Positions 54,189 through 63,119 of a stretch of 64,000 nt of DNA are shown in pieces. Position numbers and translations under genes: made by a program. This DNA comes from Alphaproteobacteria bacterium (GTDB lineage Bacteria; Pseudomonadota; Alphaproteobacteria; Caulobacterales; Aquidulcibacteraceae). The notes under the pieces were generated by a model that made no database searches, was not told where the DNA came from, and saw only the letters and a program-made list of their open reading frames with translations. The first letter of the stretch is position 1. The number at the start of each line of letters is the position of its first letter. The stretch lies in contig JAGWZE010000001.1 in assembly GCA_018969015.1 (NCBI GenBank), forward strand, positions 62,001-126,000. The letters are read 5' to 3'.

Positions 54189-55550
54189 TTAACGCGCCGC
54201 ACTTGTTGGAGTTTCGCGGAAAGCGCGAGCATCCGAGACGAGCGCCGCGGCCGGGTTCGGCAGCAAAGTCCAGAACCGAACGGGGCCGTTCATTTTTTCG
54301 GCGCCGGCGCCTGCCGCATCGCCCGTTCCCCAGAAAACGTCACCACGCAGTGGCCCGCGACGAATGGCGCCGCCCGTATCCTGGGCGACGAGCAGGCGCT
54401 GGAAGGGCACGCCGTCGCCCGTGGCTGCATCCGCGAAGATGAGCGCGCCGTAAGGATGGGCCGTCGGATCGACGGCGAGAGATCCAAGCGCGGTGAGCGG
54501 CACGCCTTGCGCGCCTTTCGGTCCGAGCGTGGGATCGCCGATCGGTTCGAGCGCGAAAAAGATGTAGCTCGGATCGAGATCGAGCGCGGCGCGCACGGCT
54601 TCCGGCGGCTGCGTGTCCATCCAGGCGCGGACCGCGCGCTTGTTGGCGGCGGCGATGTCGCCACGCGTGCGCAATTGCCCGTAGACCGAGTTCCACTTCC
54701 AGCCGTTCTGGCTGTTGTAGGCCATGCGCATCTGCGCGCCGTCCTCGAACTGCACGCGGGCCGAGCCCTGCACCTGGGTGTCATAGACGTCGACAGGGTG
54801 CGCGTAGGCGAGAGCCGGGCGCGTGGTCACGCCGAGCGCGGCGCGCGCGGGATAGGGTTCGACGCGCTTTTCCGTGAGGCGGCCCCACACCGGCGTGCGG
54901 AACCGGCGGGTCAGTCGCTCGCCGAGCTTGTCTTTGATCACGGGCTCGAGCGGATCGGGCACGTCGTTCGCGATGCCCTTCAGCACGTCCTCGGTGATGT
55001 TGGCGGCGAGCCCCTGCTGTTCGTCGAACGCGGCGAGATCGATCGAGACCAGATCGTCCGGGCGCGGCAGGAACGGTTCGGTGAAGCCCGGCTGCGGCGT
55101 GCGACGCGCCTGGATGACCGGTTCGTAATAGGCCGTCAGCTTCGACATCTGATCGGCCCGCGCGTCGACCGCATTCGGGATGAACCAGCGCTCGAAAAAG
55201 CTGCGCGCGCCCGCGGCGTCGGGCAAGGCGGCGGCGGCGCAGGCCGGCGCCCACTCGCCCACCGTGCCGCCATAGGGAGAGAAGCGCCCGAGCTTCTGGT
55301 CGGCCGGACGGCGCACCACCGCCGCGCACGAGGCCTTGAACGCTTGCAGCGCCGGCCCGAGATCGGACTCCTTCCATCCCGGAAGCTCGGCGAACGTGAC
55401 CGGTCGCAGCGTGAAGACGGGCGGCTCCGGCTTGGGCGGCTGTGGCGTCGGAGGTTTGGTGGTGGTCGTGGCGCAGGCCGTCAGGGCGGCGGAAACGAGA
55501 ACGAGCGCGGCGGCGCGGGCCAAGGAACGAGCGGGCGGGAACACAGTCAT
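54189..55550 (-). CDS. mltA: Membrane-bound lytic transglycosylase A
   Basis: A 453-residue outer-membrane lipoprotein with lipobox LTAC (Cys26) and a Pro/Thr-rich linker. It cleaves peptidoglycan between MurNAc and GlcNAc, giving 1,6-anhydro products. The MltA domain contains LTAYYEPVIQA, and the C-terminal 3D domain has VAQDTGGAIRRGPLRGDVFWG with the catalytic Asp. A moderate insert is present relative to E. coli. The start is ATG 55550. The gene stands alone, 55 bases from msrA on the same strand. Confidence 0.94.
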   Translation of the reverse strand: MTVFPPARSLARAAALVLVSAALTACATTTTKPPTPQPPKPEPPVFTLRPVTFAELPGWKESDLGPALQAFKASCAAVVRRPADQKLGRFSPYGGTVGEWAPACAAAALPDAAGARSFFERWFIPNAVDARADQMSKLTAYYEPVIQARRTPQPGFTEPFLPRPDDLVSIDLAAFDEQQGLAANITEDVLKGIANDVPDPLEPVIKDKLGERLTRRFRTPVWGRLTEKRVEPYPARAALGVTTRPALAYAHPVDVYDTQVQGSARVQFEDGAQMRMAYNSQNGWKWNSVYGQLRTRGDIAAANKRAVRAWMDTQPPEAVRAALDLDPSYIFFALEPIGDPTLGPKGAQGVPLTALGSLAVDPTAHPYGALIFADAATGDGVPFQRLLVAQDTGGAIRRGPLRGDVFWGTGDAAGAGAEKMNGPVRFWTLLPNPAAALVSDARAFRETPTSAAR

Positions 55551-55605
55551 ACGCGCCTTATAACCGAGGCTGCGCGGCTGCGCGCCTCACGTCCGCAGGC
55601 GCGGA

Positions 55606-56217
55606 CTATTTCACGCCGCGCCAGACCTTTGCGATCCGCGCATCGCGGCCGCAGCCGTTGCGGTAGAACGCGTAGCGGACCGGGTTCTTCTCCGCGAAGT
55701 CCTGGTGGTAGCCCTCCGCCGGCCAGAACGTGGAGACGGGCACGATCTGCGTCACGATCTGGCGCTTGAGCGCCACGGCGGCGGCCGCGCGGGACGCTTC
55801 GGCGACGGGCGCCTGCGCCGGCGTGACGAACACGGCCGCGCGATAGCTTGGCCCCCGATCGCAGAACTGGCCGCCGGCGTCGGTGGGGTCGATCAGCCGC
55901 CAGAACCTGTCGACGAGCTGGCGATAGCTGATCCGCGCCGGGTCGAAGGTGACCCGCACGGATTCGTAGTGCCCCGTGGTTTCGGTCACGACCTGCTCGT
56001 AGGTGGGATTGGCGAGCGTGCCGCCGGTGTAGCCGGACACCACGTCGATCACGCCGGGAATCTTCGCGAAATCGTGTTCGGCGCACCAGAAACAGCCGCC
56101 GGCGAACACGGCCGTCTCGACGCGCGCCGGCGCGGGGGGCGCGGCCATCGCCGGCGACGCCGCGGCCATCACGACAGCGAAAAATCCAAACAGCCAGCGG
56201 GCGAAAGCGGTCATCAT
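55606..56217 (-). CDS. msrA: Exported peptide methionine sulfoxide reductase MsrA
   Basis: A 203-residue MsrA that repairs oxidised methionine (S-form). Catalytic Cys42 lies in GGCFWCAE, and the C-terminal FYRNGCG contains a likely resolving Cys189. The N-terminus is a cleavable signal peptide (MMTAFARWLFGFFAVVMAAASPAMA), so the enzyme acts in the periplasm, unlike most cytoplasmic MsrA. Electrons would have to come from periplasmic thioredoxin-like proteins. The start is ATG 56217. Confidence 0.93.
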   Translation of the reverse strand: MMTAFARWLFGFFAVVMAAASPAMAAPPAPARVETAVFAGGCFWCAEHDFAKIPGVIDVVSGYTGGTLANPTYEQVVTETTGHYESVRVTFDPARISYRQLVDRFWRLIDPTDAGGQFCDRGPSYRAAVFVTPAQAPVAEASRAAAAVALKRQIVTQIVPVSTFWPAEGYHQDFAEKNPVRYAFYRNGCGRDARIAKVWRGVK

Positions 56218-56322
56218 CGTCTCCGTTCCGCTTTACGTGGGCCGGAGCGGCGCGGTTTCACCACCACGCGTTAACAACGTTTGTGAACGCCTCCTTAAAA
56301 CGCCGCCGCCTAAAACGGGTTC

Positions 56323-56853
56323 ATGCAGACCGGCATCGATCTTCCGCTTCGCTACGTCGGCGCCCTGATCGTCGACGACAATCACCACATGCGCACGATC
56401 GTGAGCACGTTGTTACGCAGCCTCGGGTGCAAGGACCTGCGGGAATGCGGCGACGGCGCTGCGGCGTTCGAACTGCTGCGCGCACGACCAGCCGACATCA
56501 TCATCCTGGATCTGCGGATGGATACGCTGGACGGGCTGGACTTCGTCCGCCTCCTCCGCCGGGCCGCGGACAGCCCCTGCCCGATGGCGCCGGTCATCAT
56601 GATGACGGGCCATTCCGAGCGCCGGCACGTGCTCGGCGCGCGGGATGCGGGCGTCACGGAATTCGTCGCCAAGCCGTTGTCGGCCAAAGCCTTGTGCGCG
56701 CGCATCGAAGAGGTCATCGCGCGTCCGCGGGCGTTCGTGCGGGCGTCGGCCTTCACCGGGCCGAGCCGCCGCCGCCGCTCCGATCCGGGCTTCTCCGGCG
56801 AGTGCCGGCGGGCGATGAACATGGCCCCGCCCAGCGCCGAAGCCTGCGCCTGA
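56323..56853 (+). CDS. Stand-alone CheY-like response regulator, copy 2
   Basis: A 176-residue protein of the same length as the regulator at 2975-3505. The receiver positions are at identical numbers: Asp63 phospho-acceptor (ILDLRMD), Asp18-Asp19, Thr95 and Lys117. The core from DDNHHMRTIV to AKALCARIE is nearly the same, whereas the tail after GPSRRRRSD is unrelated. No kinase is adjacent; the next gene (NDUFA9-like) is convergent 15 bases away. It is a recent duplicate with a changed C-terminus. Confidence 0.92.
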   Translation: MQTGIDLPLRYVGALIVDDNHHMRTIVSTLLRSLGCKDLRECGDGAAAFELLRARPADIIILDLRMDTLDGLDFVRLLRRAADSPCPMAPVIMMTGHSERRHVLGARDAGVTEFVAKPLSAKALCARIEEVIARPRAFVRASAFTGPSRRRRSDPGFSGECRRAMNMAPPSAEACA

Positions 56854-56868
56854 CGGCGGCGCGGGGGC

Positions 56869-57849
56869 TCAGGCCGGGTGGGTCTGAAACTGCCCGTAGG
56901 GCCTAAACCGCCACAAATAGCCCGGCACGATCGCCTCGATCGTCTCGAGCGGCCCGACGCCCAGATCGGCGATCGTGCCGATCTTCGCGTCCCCGCTCTC
57001 GCCGACGACGTTGTCACGCTTGAGAAGCTCGACCTGGTCGCCCGTCAGCGGCGGTCCCGCGAACGGATACAGTTTGAAGAGCGCATCCGTGAGCCCGCCG
57101 AGCGGCTGGGCGATGGCGAACGGCAGCGGTGCGTACGGCCGCGGGCGGTCGATCGTCTTCGTGATGAAATCGAGCAGCTCGCGGAACGTGTAGACCTTGG
57201 GGCCGCCGAGTTCGAAGGTTCGGCCCTGCGCCGCGGGCTGCGTGAGGGCCGCAACGACGGCGTCGGCGACGTCCTGCACATAGATGGGCTGGAACCGCGT
57301 CTTGCCGCCGCCGATCAGGGGCAGCGCCGGCGCGAACTTCGCCATGTCGGCAAAGCGGTTGAAGAAGCCGTCCTCGGCGCCGAACACGATCGACGGACGC
57401 AGGATCGTGGCGCTTGGCGTCGCCGCCCGCACCGCCGCCTCCGCCTCCGCCTTCGTGCGCGCATAAACGGACTTCGAGCCGGCGTCGGCCCCGATCGCCG
57501 AAATATGGACGAGGCGCGTCACGGCGTGGCGCGCGGCCGCCTGGGCGATCGCCGCGGCGCCCTGGGCCTGCACGTCCTTGAAGCGCTGCGTGCCCTTCTC
57601 GTACAGCAGGCCGACGCAGTTCACCGCCGCCGTCGCGCCCTCGAGCGCCCGGCCCACGCTGTCGGGGTAGCGCAGGTTGGCCTGCACGAGCTGGATCTGG
57701 CCGACATCGCCCAGCACGCGCAGCTCATGGCCAAGGTGCGGGCGTCGCATCGGAATGCGCACGCGCGCGCCGGCCCGCGCCAGCGTCTTGACGACGTGCT
57801 TCCCGATGAAGCCCGAACCCCCGAACACGACGACAAGATCGTCCCGCAT
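56869..57849 (-). CDS. NDUFA9-like NAD(P)-binding SDR protein
   Basis: A 326-residue atypical SDR with N-terminal VVVFGGSGFIGKHVV dinucleotide motif, the HISAIGAD region and YARTKAEAE (Tyr/Lys), matching alphaproteobacterial relatives of the complex I subunit NDUFA9. The C-terminal half has GGGKTRFQPIYVQDVADAV. It probably stabilises complex I through bound NADPH; enzymatic turnover is doubtful. No nuo genes are nearby. The start is ATG 57849. Confidence 0.92.
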   Translation of the reverse strand: MRDDLVVVFGGSGFIGKHVVKTLARAGARVRIPMRRPHLGHELRVLGDVGQIQLVQANLRYPDSVGRALEGATAAVNCVGLLYEKGTQRFKDVQAQGAAAIAQAAARHAVTRLVHISAIGADAGSKSVYARTKAEAEAAVRAATPSATILRPSIVFGAEDGFFNRFADMAKFAPALPLIGGGKTRFQPIYVQDVADAVVAALTQPAAQGRTFELGGPKVYTFRELLDFITKTIDRPRPYAPLPFAIAQPLGGLTDALFKLYPFAGPPLTGDQVELLKRDNVVGESGDAKIGTIADLGVGPLETIEAIVPGYLWRFRPYGQFQTHPA

Positions 57850-58055
57850 GCCGAACGCACTCCCTGTTGGGGGTGATATGCGCAGCGCCGCCCCGATTGT
57901 CCATCGCGCGGCGCGGCGCGGCGACGCACTGCGCGAAACGGGCGCCCAGGCGAGCGCGGCGCGGCGCCCGCTGCAACCGAACCGACACAGGCGCGCAACA
58001 CCGGCGGTCGACGGTGGCCCTGCCGGCGCGCCGCCGGTCCTGCGGAGCGAGCCTC

Positions 58056-58625
58056 ATGCGCACATCCATGGTTCTCATGGCGACCCTCGCCGTTCTCGTC
58101 GCCGCCGCGACCGGCGCGGCCGACGCGCGCGACCGAACCGCCGAGCGCGGCCCGCCCGCCGGCGGCGGCGCGCCCAGCGTCGTCACCTCCGGCATGGCGC
58201 TGGTGTTCGCGTCGTTCGACCGGGACGGCGACTACGCCACGACGCGCGCCGAGTTCGAGGCCGGTGTCGCGCGCGAGACCGCCGCGGCGTTCGGCGCCAA
58301 CGCCGCCCTCAGCCCGATCGGGTTCGAGGCCTGGGCCGCCCGTGCGCTTGGCGGCCCCGCATTGGGGCCCTTCCGGTTCGCGTTCGACGCCAATGTCGAT
58401 GGCCAGATCACGAAAGCGGAGTTCGCGTCGGCCTTCGAGGCCGCATTCCGGAAGTACGACAAGGTCGGTGACGGCCGCATCACGCGCGCCGAAATGGTCG
58501 AGCCGGCGCCGCGGATGGGGCCCGACGGGCGCGGCGGCCCGGGTCGCATGCGGGGCGGTCCGCCAGGCGGCGGGCCTGGCGACGGCCCGCCTGGGGGCCC
58601 GCCCGGGGGCCCTGGCGTCTCCTGA
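58056..58625 (+). CDS. Exported EF-hand calcium-binding protein
   Basis: A 189-residue protein with a signal peptide (MRTSMVLMATLAVLVAAATGAADA). Two good EF-hand loops are visible, residues 55-66 (D-R-D-G-D-Y, Glu66) and 111-122 (D-A-N-V-D-G, Glu122). A third at 135-146 has Val instead of Asp/Asn at loop position 3 and is probably weak. The C-terminal 35 residues are almost only Gly, Pro, Arg and Met, likely disordered. The start is ATG 58056 with GGAG. Its role is unknown, perhaps periplasmic calcium buffering. Confidence 0.85.
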   Translation: MRTSMVLMATLAVLVAAATGAADARDRTAERGPPAGGGAPSVVTSGMALVFASFDRDGDYATTRAEFEAGVARETAAAFGANAALSPIGFEAWAARALGGPALGPFRFAFDANVDGQITKAEFASAFEAAFRKYDKVGDGRITRAEMVEPAPRMGPDGRGGPGRMRGGPPGGGPGDGPPGGPPGGPGVS

Positions 58626-58710
58626 CTCCGATGCCCCCGAAGCAACGCGCGGAAACGACGATCCGGCATTGACTTTCGACGCCGGGCGCCCCTAATCCCG
58701 CCCCTCCAGT

Positions 58711-58795
58711 GCCCAGATGGCGGAATTGGTAGACGCACCAGTTTCAGGTACTGGCGCCGCGAGGCGTGGAGGTTCGAGTCCTCTTCTGGGCACCA
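58711..58795 (+). tRNA. tRNA-Leu (anticodon CAG)
   Basis: An 85-base tRNA with a long variable arm. The 7-bp acceptor stem is GCCCAGA/TCTGGGC, the anticodon stem CCAGT/ACTGG holds the loop TTCAGGT with anticodon CAG (reads CUG), and the T-arm has GGTTCGAGTCC. CCA is encoded. The 3' end is followed within 200 bases by a P4-type integrase gene in the same direction, the usual layout for an island inserted at a tRNA. Confidence 0.97.
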
Positions 58796-58833
58796 TTTGT
58801 TCTTTTCGCCGGGTGCGGCGAGCTTCCCAAAAC

Positions 58834-58853
58834 TTCCTCGGAATTCCTCGGAA
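58834..58853. repeat. Tandem 10-bp direct repeat beside the integrase gene
   Basis: Two perfect copies of TTCCTCGGAA in tandem lie 39 bases past the tRNA end and 143 bases before the integrase start. Each is also nearly palindromic. Arm-type integrase-binding sites beside an attachment site commonly look like this; that function is inferred. Other short ATACCG repeats occur at 58949-58995. Bases 58626-58710, upstream of the tRNA, contain no gene. Confidence 0.55.
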
Positions 58854-58996
58854 AGCTCTGATTTTAGAGCGTTTTGGGGCGGCTTTCCGGTATCTTTCGC
58901 GTTGATGCGCCCAGAGGGCCCGCGGGTGTCCATCCCGTCAAGTTGTCGGTACCGTTTTCGGCAGATACCGCCACCACCTGATGGACATATACCGTC

Positions 58997-60241
58997 ATGA
59001 AGCTCTCTGACGCCAAGTGCAGAACCGCCCGCCCGACCGACCGCATGTACAAGCTCGCGGACGGCCACGGCCTCTACCTCCACGTCATGACCAGCGGCGC
59101 GCGGTACTGGCGGCTCGACTACCGCTTTGACGGCAAACGCAAAACGCTGGCGCTCGGGGTCTATCCGGAGGTCAGCCTCGCCGAAGCGCGCGCCGGGCGG
59201 GACAAGGCGCGCAAGCTGTTGAAGGAAGGGACGAATCCGGCACAGCAGCGGAAGATCGAGCGCATCCACCGGGCGCACGCCAACGCCAACACGTTCGGCC
59301 TCGTCGCCGACGAGTTCCTGGCGAAGCTCGCCCGCGAGAAGAAGTCGGAGGCGACCCTCTCGAAGCGTCGCTGGCTCCTGAAGGACCTGGCCTCGCCCCT
59401 CGCCAACCGGCCCATTGCGTCGATCGAGCCCGTCGAGATCCTGGCCGTCCTGCGCGACGTCGAGAGCCGAGGCCACCTCGAGACCGCGCGCCGTCTGCGC
59501 TCATCGATCGGCCAGGTCATGCGTCTCGCCGTCGCCACGGGCCGCGCCGCCAACGACCCGACGCTGGCGCTCCGCGGCGCGATCGCGACCCCCAAGGTCA
59601 CGCACCGCGCTGCCATCATCGACAGGAAGGACGCCGGCCGTCTGATGCTGGCCGTGCAGAGCTACGACCGCGTCGTCGTCCGGTCCGCGATGGAGATCAT
59701 GGCCTATTGTTTCCCGCGCCCCGGCGAATGCCGCCTCGCGCGCTGGGACGAGATCGACTTCGACGAGCAGATTTGGACCATCCCGGCCGAGCGCGCGAAG
59801 ATGCGCCGCGAGCACAAGATCCCCCTCTCACGGCAGGCGCTCGAGACGTTCACCTACCTGCGGCGTTGGGTCGGCGGAGACAGCCAACTGTGTTTCCCAG
59901 GCCAGCGCGCATGGGATCGACCGATCAGCGAGAACACGATCGCCGTCGCATTGCGGACGATGGGCTTCGGCAAGGACGAGATGAGCGCGCACGGCTTCCG
60001 GGCGCTCGCCTCGAGCCTGCTGCACGAGCGGTCGAACTTCACGTCGGAAACGATCGAGCGCGCGCTCGGGCGCCAGGACGCCAATGCCATCCGGCGCGCG
60101 TATGCGCGCGGCGCGCACTGGGAGGAGCGGGTGAAGCCGATGCAATGGTGGGCGGATTATTTGGATGGGTTGCGGGAGGATGCGGCGAGTGGGCCAACGA
60201 TAGAAGCGGGCTTGCGCCGGCGTTCGGCGATCGGGGGGTAG
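58997..60241 (+). CDS. P4-type tyrosine recombinase/integrase
   Basis: A 414-residue integrase with the N-terminal DUF4102 arm-binding domain (MKLSDAKCRTARPTDRMYKLADGHGLYLHV), a core-binding domain (about 100-190) and a catalytic domain. Arg246 (RPGECR), His332 and Arg335 (HGFR) and nucleophile Tyr369 (RRAYARG) are present. The His/Trp position three-quarters through box II, LAH in relatives, reads LGR here (Arg359). It ends in MQWWADYLDGL as in the family. No excisionase or other phage gene follows. It integrates at the neighbouring tRNA-Leu by inference from position. Confidence 0.93.
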   Translation: MKLSDAKCRTARPTDRMYKLADGHGLYLHVMTSGARYWRLDYRFDGKRKTLALGVYPEVSLAEARAGRDKARKLLKEGTNPAQQRKIERIHRAHANANTFGLVADEFLAKLAREKKSEATLSKRRWLLKDLASPLANRPIASIEPVEILAVLRDVESRGHLETARRLRSSIGQVMRLAVATGRAANDPTLALRGAIATPKVTHRAAIIDRKDAGRLMLAVQSYDRVVVRSAMEIMAYCFPRPGECRLARWDEIDFDEQIWTIPAERAKMRREHKIPLSRQALETFTYLRRWVGGDSQLCFPGQRAWDRPISENTIAVALRTMGFGKDEMSAHGFRALASSLLHERSNFTSETIERALGRQDANAIRRAYARGAHWEERVKPMQWWADYLDGLREDAASGPTIEAGLRRRSAIGG

Positions 60242-60633
60242 CCCACGAGCCTGCCGCAGTCACAGAAATTGTGCTCGTTCGAAGCGGTGCGTTGGGGGAC
60301 GCATAACGAATAACGCATAGCGCGAAGTGATCGCGCGAAGCGGATTCGAAACGAAACGGTACGATCAGGCCGGCGCTCTCCGCAACCGAGACCGCAAGTC
60401 TCGGGCGCACCGAATGGTCGATTGCTTCGCGAGGCTGCACAGCGCCTTCGTACGATTGGCGGGAGCACGCAGGTGTGTTGCGTTTGCTATGCATGCGGCA
60501 GGCGAAGAGCGATCGCGCCGCAAGAATTCGCCAAGGACTGGCGACACGGCGCGTCACACAAACTTTAACGAACCGTAAACCGCCTTGCACAGATCGCCGC
60601 TAGCACCCGCAGGGCATTCCTGGGGGTCTTCCA
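60242..60633. other. Gene-free stretch between integrase and TonB receptor
   Basis: A 392-base gap with no supportable gene. It is less GC-rich than its surroundings and contains only a small hairpin (CGAGACCGCAAGTCTCG near 60384). The AT-rich stretch ACAAACTTTAACGAACCGTAAACC at about 60557-60580 is the likely promoter zone for the receptor gene. No copy of the tRNA-Leu 3' end was found that would mark a second attachment site. Confidence 0.6.
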
Positions 60634-63030
60634 ATGCGTCTTTCAAAGTATCTCGCCGCGACGAGTCTGCTCGCGCTCGCATTCTCGGGCGCCGCACCGG
60701 CGGTCGCCGCCGCCGCCGAAACCACAGCCGACACCGCCGGCGGCGGGCTCGAAGAAGTCATTGTCACGGCGCAGAAGCGGAAGGAAAATCTGCAGGATAC
60801 GCCGATCGCGATATCCGTGTTGACGGCTGCTGGAATCGAAGATCGAAACGTCTACTCGCTCGTCGATCTCGGCGACGGCGCCATCCCGTCATTGAAGGTC
60901 GCGCCGTTCTTCTCGCGCCCCGGCGCGCTGATCATGAACATCCGCGGCATCGGCGTGCTTTCCGATTCCAACCAACCTGCGCGCGACCAAGGGGTCGGCA
61001 TCTATGTCGACGGCGTCTATATGGGCCGTCCGCAAGGGCTCGGCGTTGCGATGTACGACGTCGAAAGCATCGAAGTCCTGAAAGGCCCGCAAGGCACGCT
61101 GTTCGGCCGCAACACCGAAGGCGGCGCGGTTTCGATCACGACCCGGAAGCCGAAAGGCGAATTCGGTCTCCTCGCCAAGGGCGGCGCGTCGAGCTTCAGC
61201 GGCTACACGGGCGAATTGCACGTCGATCTGCCGAAAGTCGCGGGCTTCTCCGTAAAGCTGGACGGGGTTCTGACCGGCCGCAACGGCTGGGTCGACAACC
61301 CCTTGCCGCAAGCCGAGGACTTCGGCGGCTACGAGAAGCGGGCGTTCCGCGCACGTGTGCTGTGGGAGCCGAGCTCCAACCTCACCTTCGACTACGCCTA
61401 CGATACGGCCTATGACGCGACGACGACTCTGTATCAGCAGTTCCTCGCCCGGTATCCGGGATCTTTCACGCCCGCCGCCTCGAACACCCAGAGCACGAAA
61501 CGCATCGACGTGGCGACGATGGGCGTGCCGCAGCTCGAGAGCGTCGGCAACACCTGGGGTCATCGTCTGACGGGCGAGTGGCGCGTGACGGACGGTCTGA
61601 CGGTCAAATCGATCACGTCGTACAGGGACCTGAAGCAAGACCAGTGGGACAACGGCTCGGCGTCTCAATCGGCCGGCGCCTTCCTCCTCCCCCCCGCCGC
61701 CAGTTTCCTCAACCGAAACTTTGGTCGGTTCAGCACCGCGCTGTTCAATCAGGATCAGTTCAGCCAGGAACTTCAGCTCATCGGGGAAACCGAGCGCCTG
61801 AAGTGGGTTGCGGGCGCCTTGTACTTCCGCGAGCACGTTACCGACAACGCGCGCGCCTTCGAGACCAGCACGTTTACGGACGCCGCCGGCCTCGCAAACA
61901 CGCCGCGTGGGATCGACTATCTCGCGCAGCGAATCGATCGCGCGAGCGAGGTCACGAGCAAGAGCACGGGCGTGTTCGCCCAAGCGACATACACCCCGCC
62001 CGTTCTGAACGACGACCTTCACGTGACGGTCGGCGGTCGCTGGACGAAGGACGAAAAGACCGGCCGCATGCGGACGATCAACGGCGTGAACTTCCCCGTC
62101 GGCTCGCAAGGGCAAGTCGTGGGCGGCCTGCTGTCCCCGCCGCCGATGAACTCGTCTTGGGATCGTTTCGATCCGGTGGTGAACGTGGCCTACGACATTT
62201 CCGACGACATCATGGTCTATGCCAAGTACTCGACGGGCTACAAATCCGGCGGCGCCAATTCGCGCTCGCTGCGGTACCAGCCCTTCAATCCCGAAACCGT
62301 GGACATGACGGAAATCGGCGCGAAACTCGAGTTCTTCGACCGTCGCGCCCGCCTGAACGTCGCCGCCTATGACGGAAAGTACAAGGACATCCAACTCGAC
62401 TTCCAGGCGCAATACGTCCAGACCGATCCGGTCACGGGCGCCCTGCTGACGACGCAGCGGACGACGATTGAAACGACCAATGCGCCGGGCGAGGGAAAGA
62501 TCAACGGCTTCGAGGCCGATCTGACGTTCGCCGCGACCGACAATCTCACGCTTTCTGCAAGCTATGCGTACAACAAGGTCGACATCCCGGCTACGATCAA
62601 CCCGTTCCGTCAGGCCAACGGCCAGTTCATCACGGTCCCGGTCCCGATTTATCAGGTTTACACGCCGGAAAACTCCGCCAGCATCGCGCTCGACTACGAA
62701 CGTCCGTTCCGGAATGCGAAGATCGCGGTGCACCTCGATGGCAACTACGGCGATGGCTACTACGCCAACTACACGGACGTCGCCTATGATCCGGTGACGC
62801 GGGCCGTCACCATCAAGCAGCCGAAAGGCGACAGCTCGTTCATCGTCAACGGTCGCATTTCGCTCGCCGACATCCCGGCGGGAGGCGGCAAGGCCACGCT
62901 GTCGCTCTGGTCGCGCAATCTGCTCGACGAGGAACACGTGTTCGCCAAGTTCCTCGATCCGCGTTTTGGATACGGCGGCTTCTTCAACGAGCCGCGCACA
63001 GTCGGCGTGGAAGTCGCGGTGAAAATGTAA
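60634..63030 (+). CDS. TonB-dependent outer-membrane receptor
   Basis: A 798-residue outer-membrane active transporter. A signal peptide (MRLSKYLAATSLLALAFSG..., ending near AAA) precedes a TonB-box-like EEVIVTAQKR, the plug (about 50-160; VLKGPQGTLFGRNTEGGAVSI) and the beta barrel, which ends in FFNEPRTVGVEVAVKM. Its plug and barrel resemble the large alphaproteobacterial receptor group (sphingomonad/caulobacter type). The substrate cannot be read; no siderophore genes are nearby. A strong terminator follows. Confidence 0.94.
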   Translation: MRLSKYLAATSLLALAFSGAAPAVAAAAETTADTAGGGLEEVIVTAQKRKENLQDTPIAISVLTAAGIEDRNVYSLVDLGDGAIPSLKVAPFFSRPGALIMNIRGIGVLSDSNQPARDQGVGIYVDGVYMGRPQGLGVAMYDVESIEVLKGPQGTLFGRNTEGGAVSITTRKPKGEFGLLAKGGASSFSGYTGELHVDLPKVAGFSVKLDGVLTGRNGWVDNPLPQAEDFGGYEKRAFRARVLWEPSSNLTFDYAYDTAYDATTTLYQQFLARYPGSFTPAASNTQSTKRIDVATMGVPQLESVGNTWGHRLTGEWRVTDGLTVKSITSYRDLKQDQWDNGSASQSAGAFLLPPAASFLNRNFGRFSTALFNQDQFSQELQLIGETERLKWVAGALYFREHVTDNARAFETSTFTDAAGLANTPRGIDYLAQRIDRASEVTSKSTGVFAQATYTPPVLNDDLHVTVGGRWTKDEKTGRMRTINGVNFPVGSQGQVVGGLLSPPPMNSSWDRFDPVVNVAYDISDDIMVYAKYSTGYKSGGANSRSLRYQPFNPETVDMTEIGAKLEFFDRRARLNVAAYDGKYKDIQLDFQAQYVQTDPVTGALLTTQRTTIETTNAPGEGKINGFEADLTFAATDNLTLSASYAYNKVDIPATINPFRQANGQFITVPVPIYQVYTPENSASIALDYERPFRNAKIAVHLDGNYGDGYYANYTDVAYDPVTRAVTIKQPKGDSSFIVNGRISLADIPAGGGKATLSLWSRNLLDEEHVFAKFLDPRFGYGGFFNEPRTVGVEVAVKM

Positions 63031-63055
63031 TCGGTCAGCGGGGGAACGCTGTACA

Positions 63056-63090
63056 ACCGGCGGAGCTTTCGGGCTCCGCCGGTCTTTTTT
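63056..63090 (+). terminator. Intrinsic terminator after the TonB receptor gene
   Basis: An 11-bp perfect stem, ACCGGCGGAGC (63056-63066) and GCTCCGCCGGT (63073-63083), TTTCGG loop, then CTTTTTT. It ends the receptor transcript 26 bases after the stop. The phosphatase gene begins 30 bases later. Confidence 0.93.
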
Positions 63091-63119
63091 CGATCGAGAC
63101 CTTACGGGGAGCCCGCGAG

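Noticed and set aside
60242-60633. Excisionase or small phage genes after the integrase
   Set aside because: Short frames there have no ribosome site or helix-turn-helix character.
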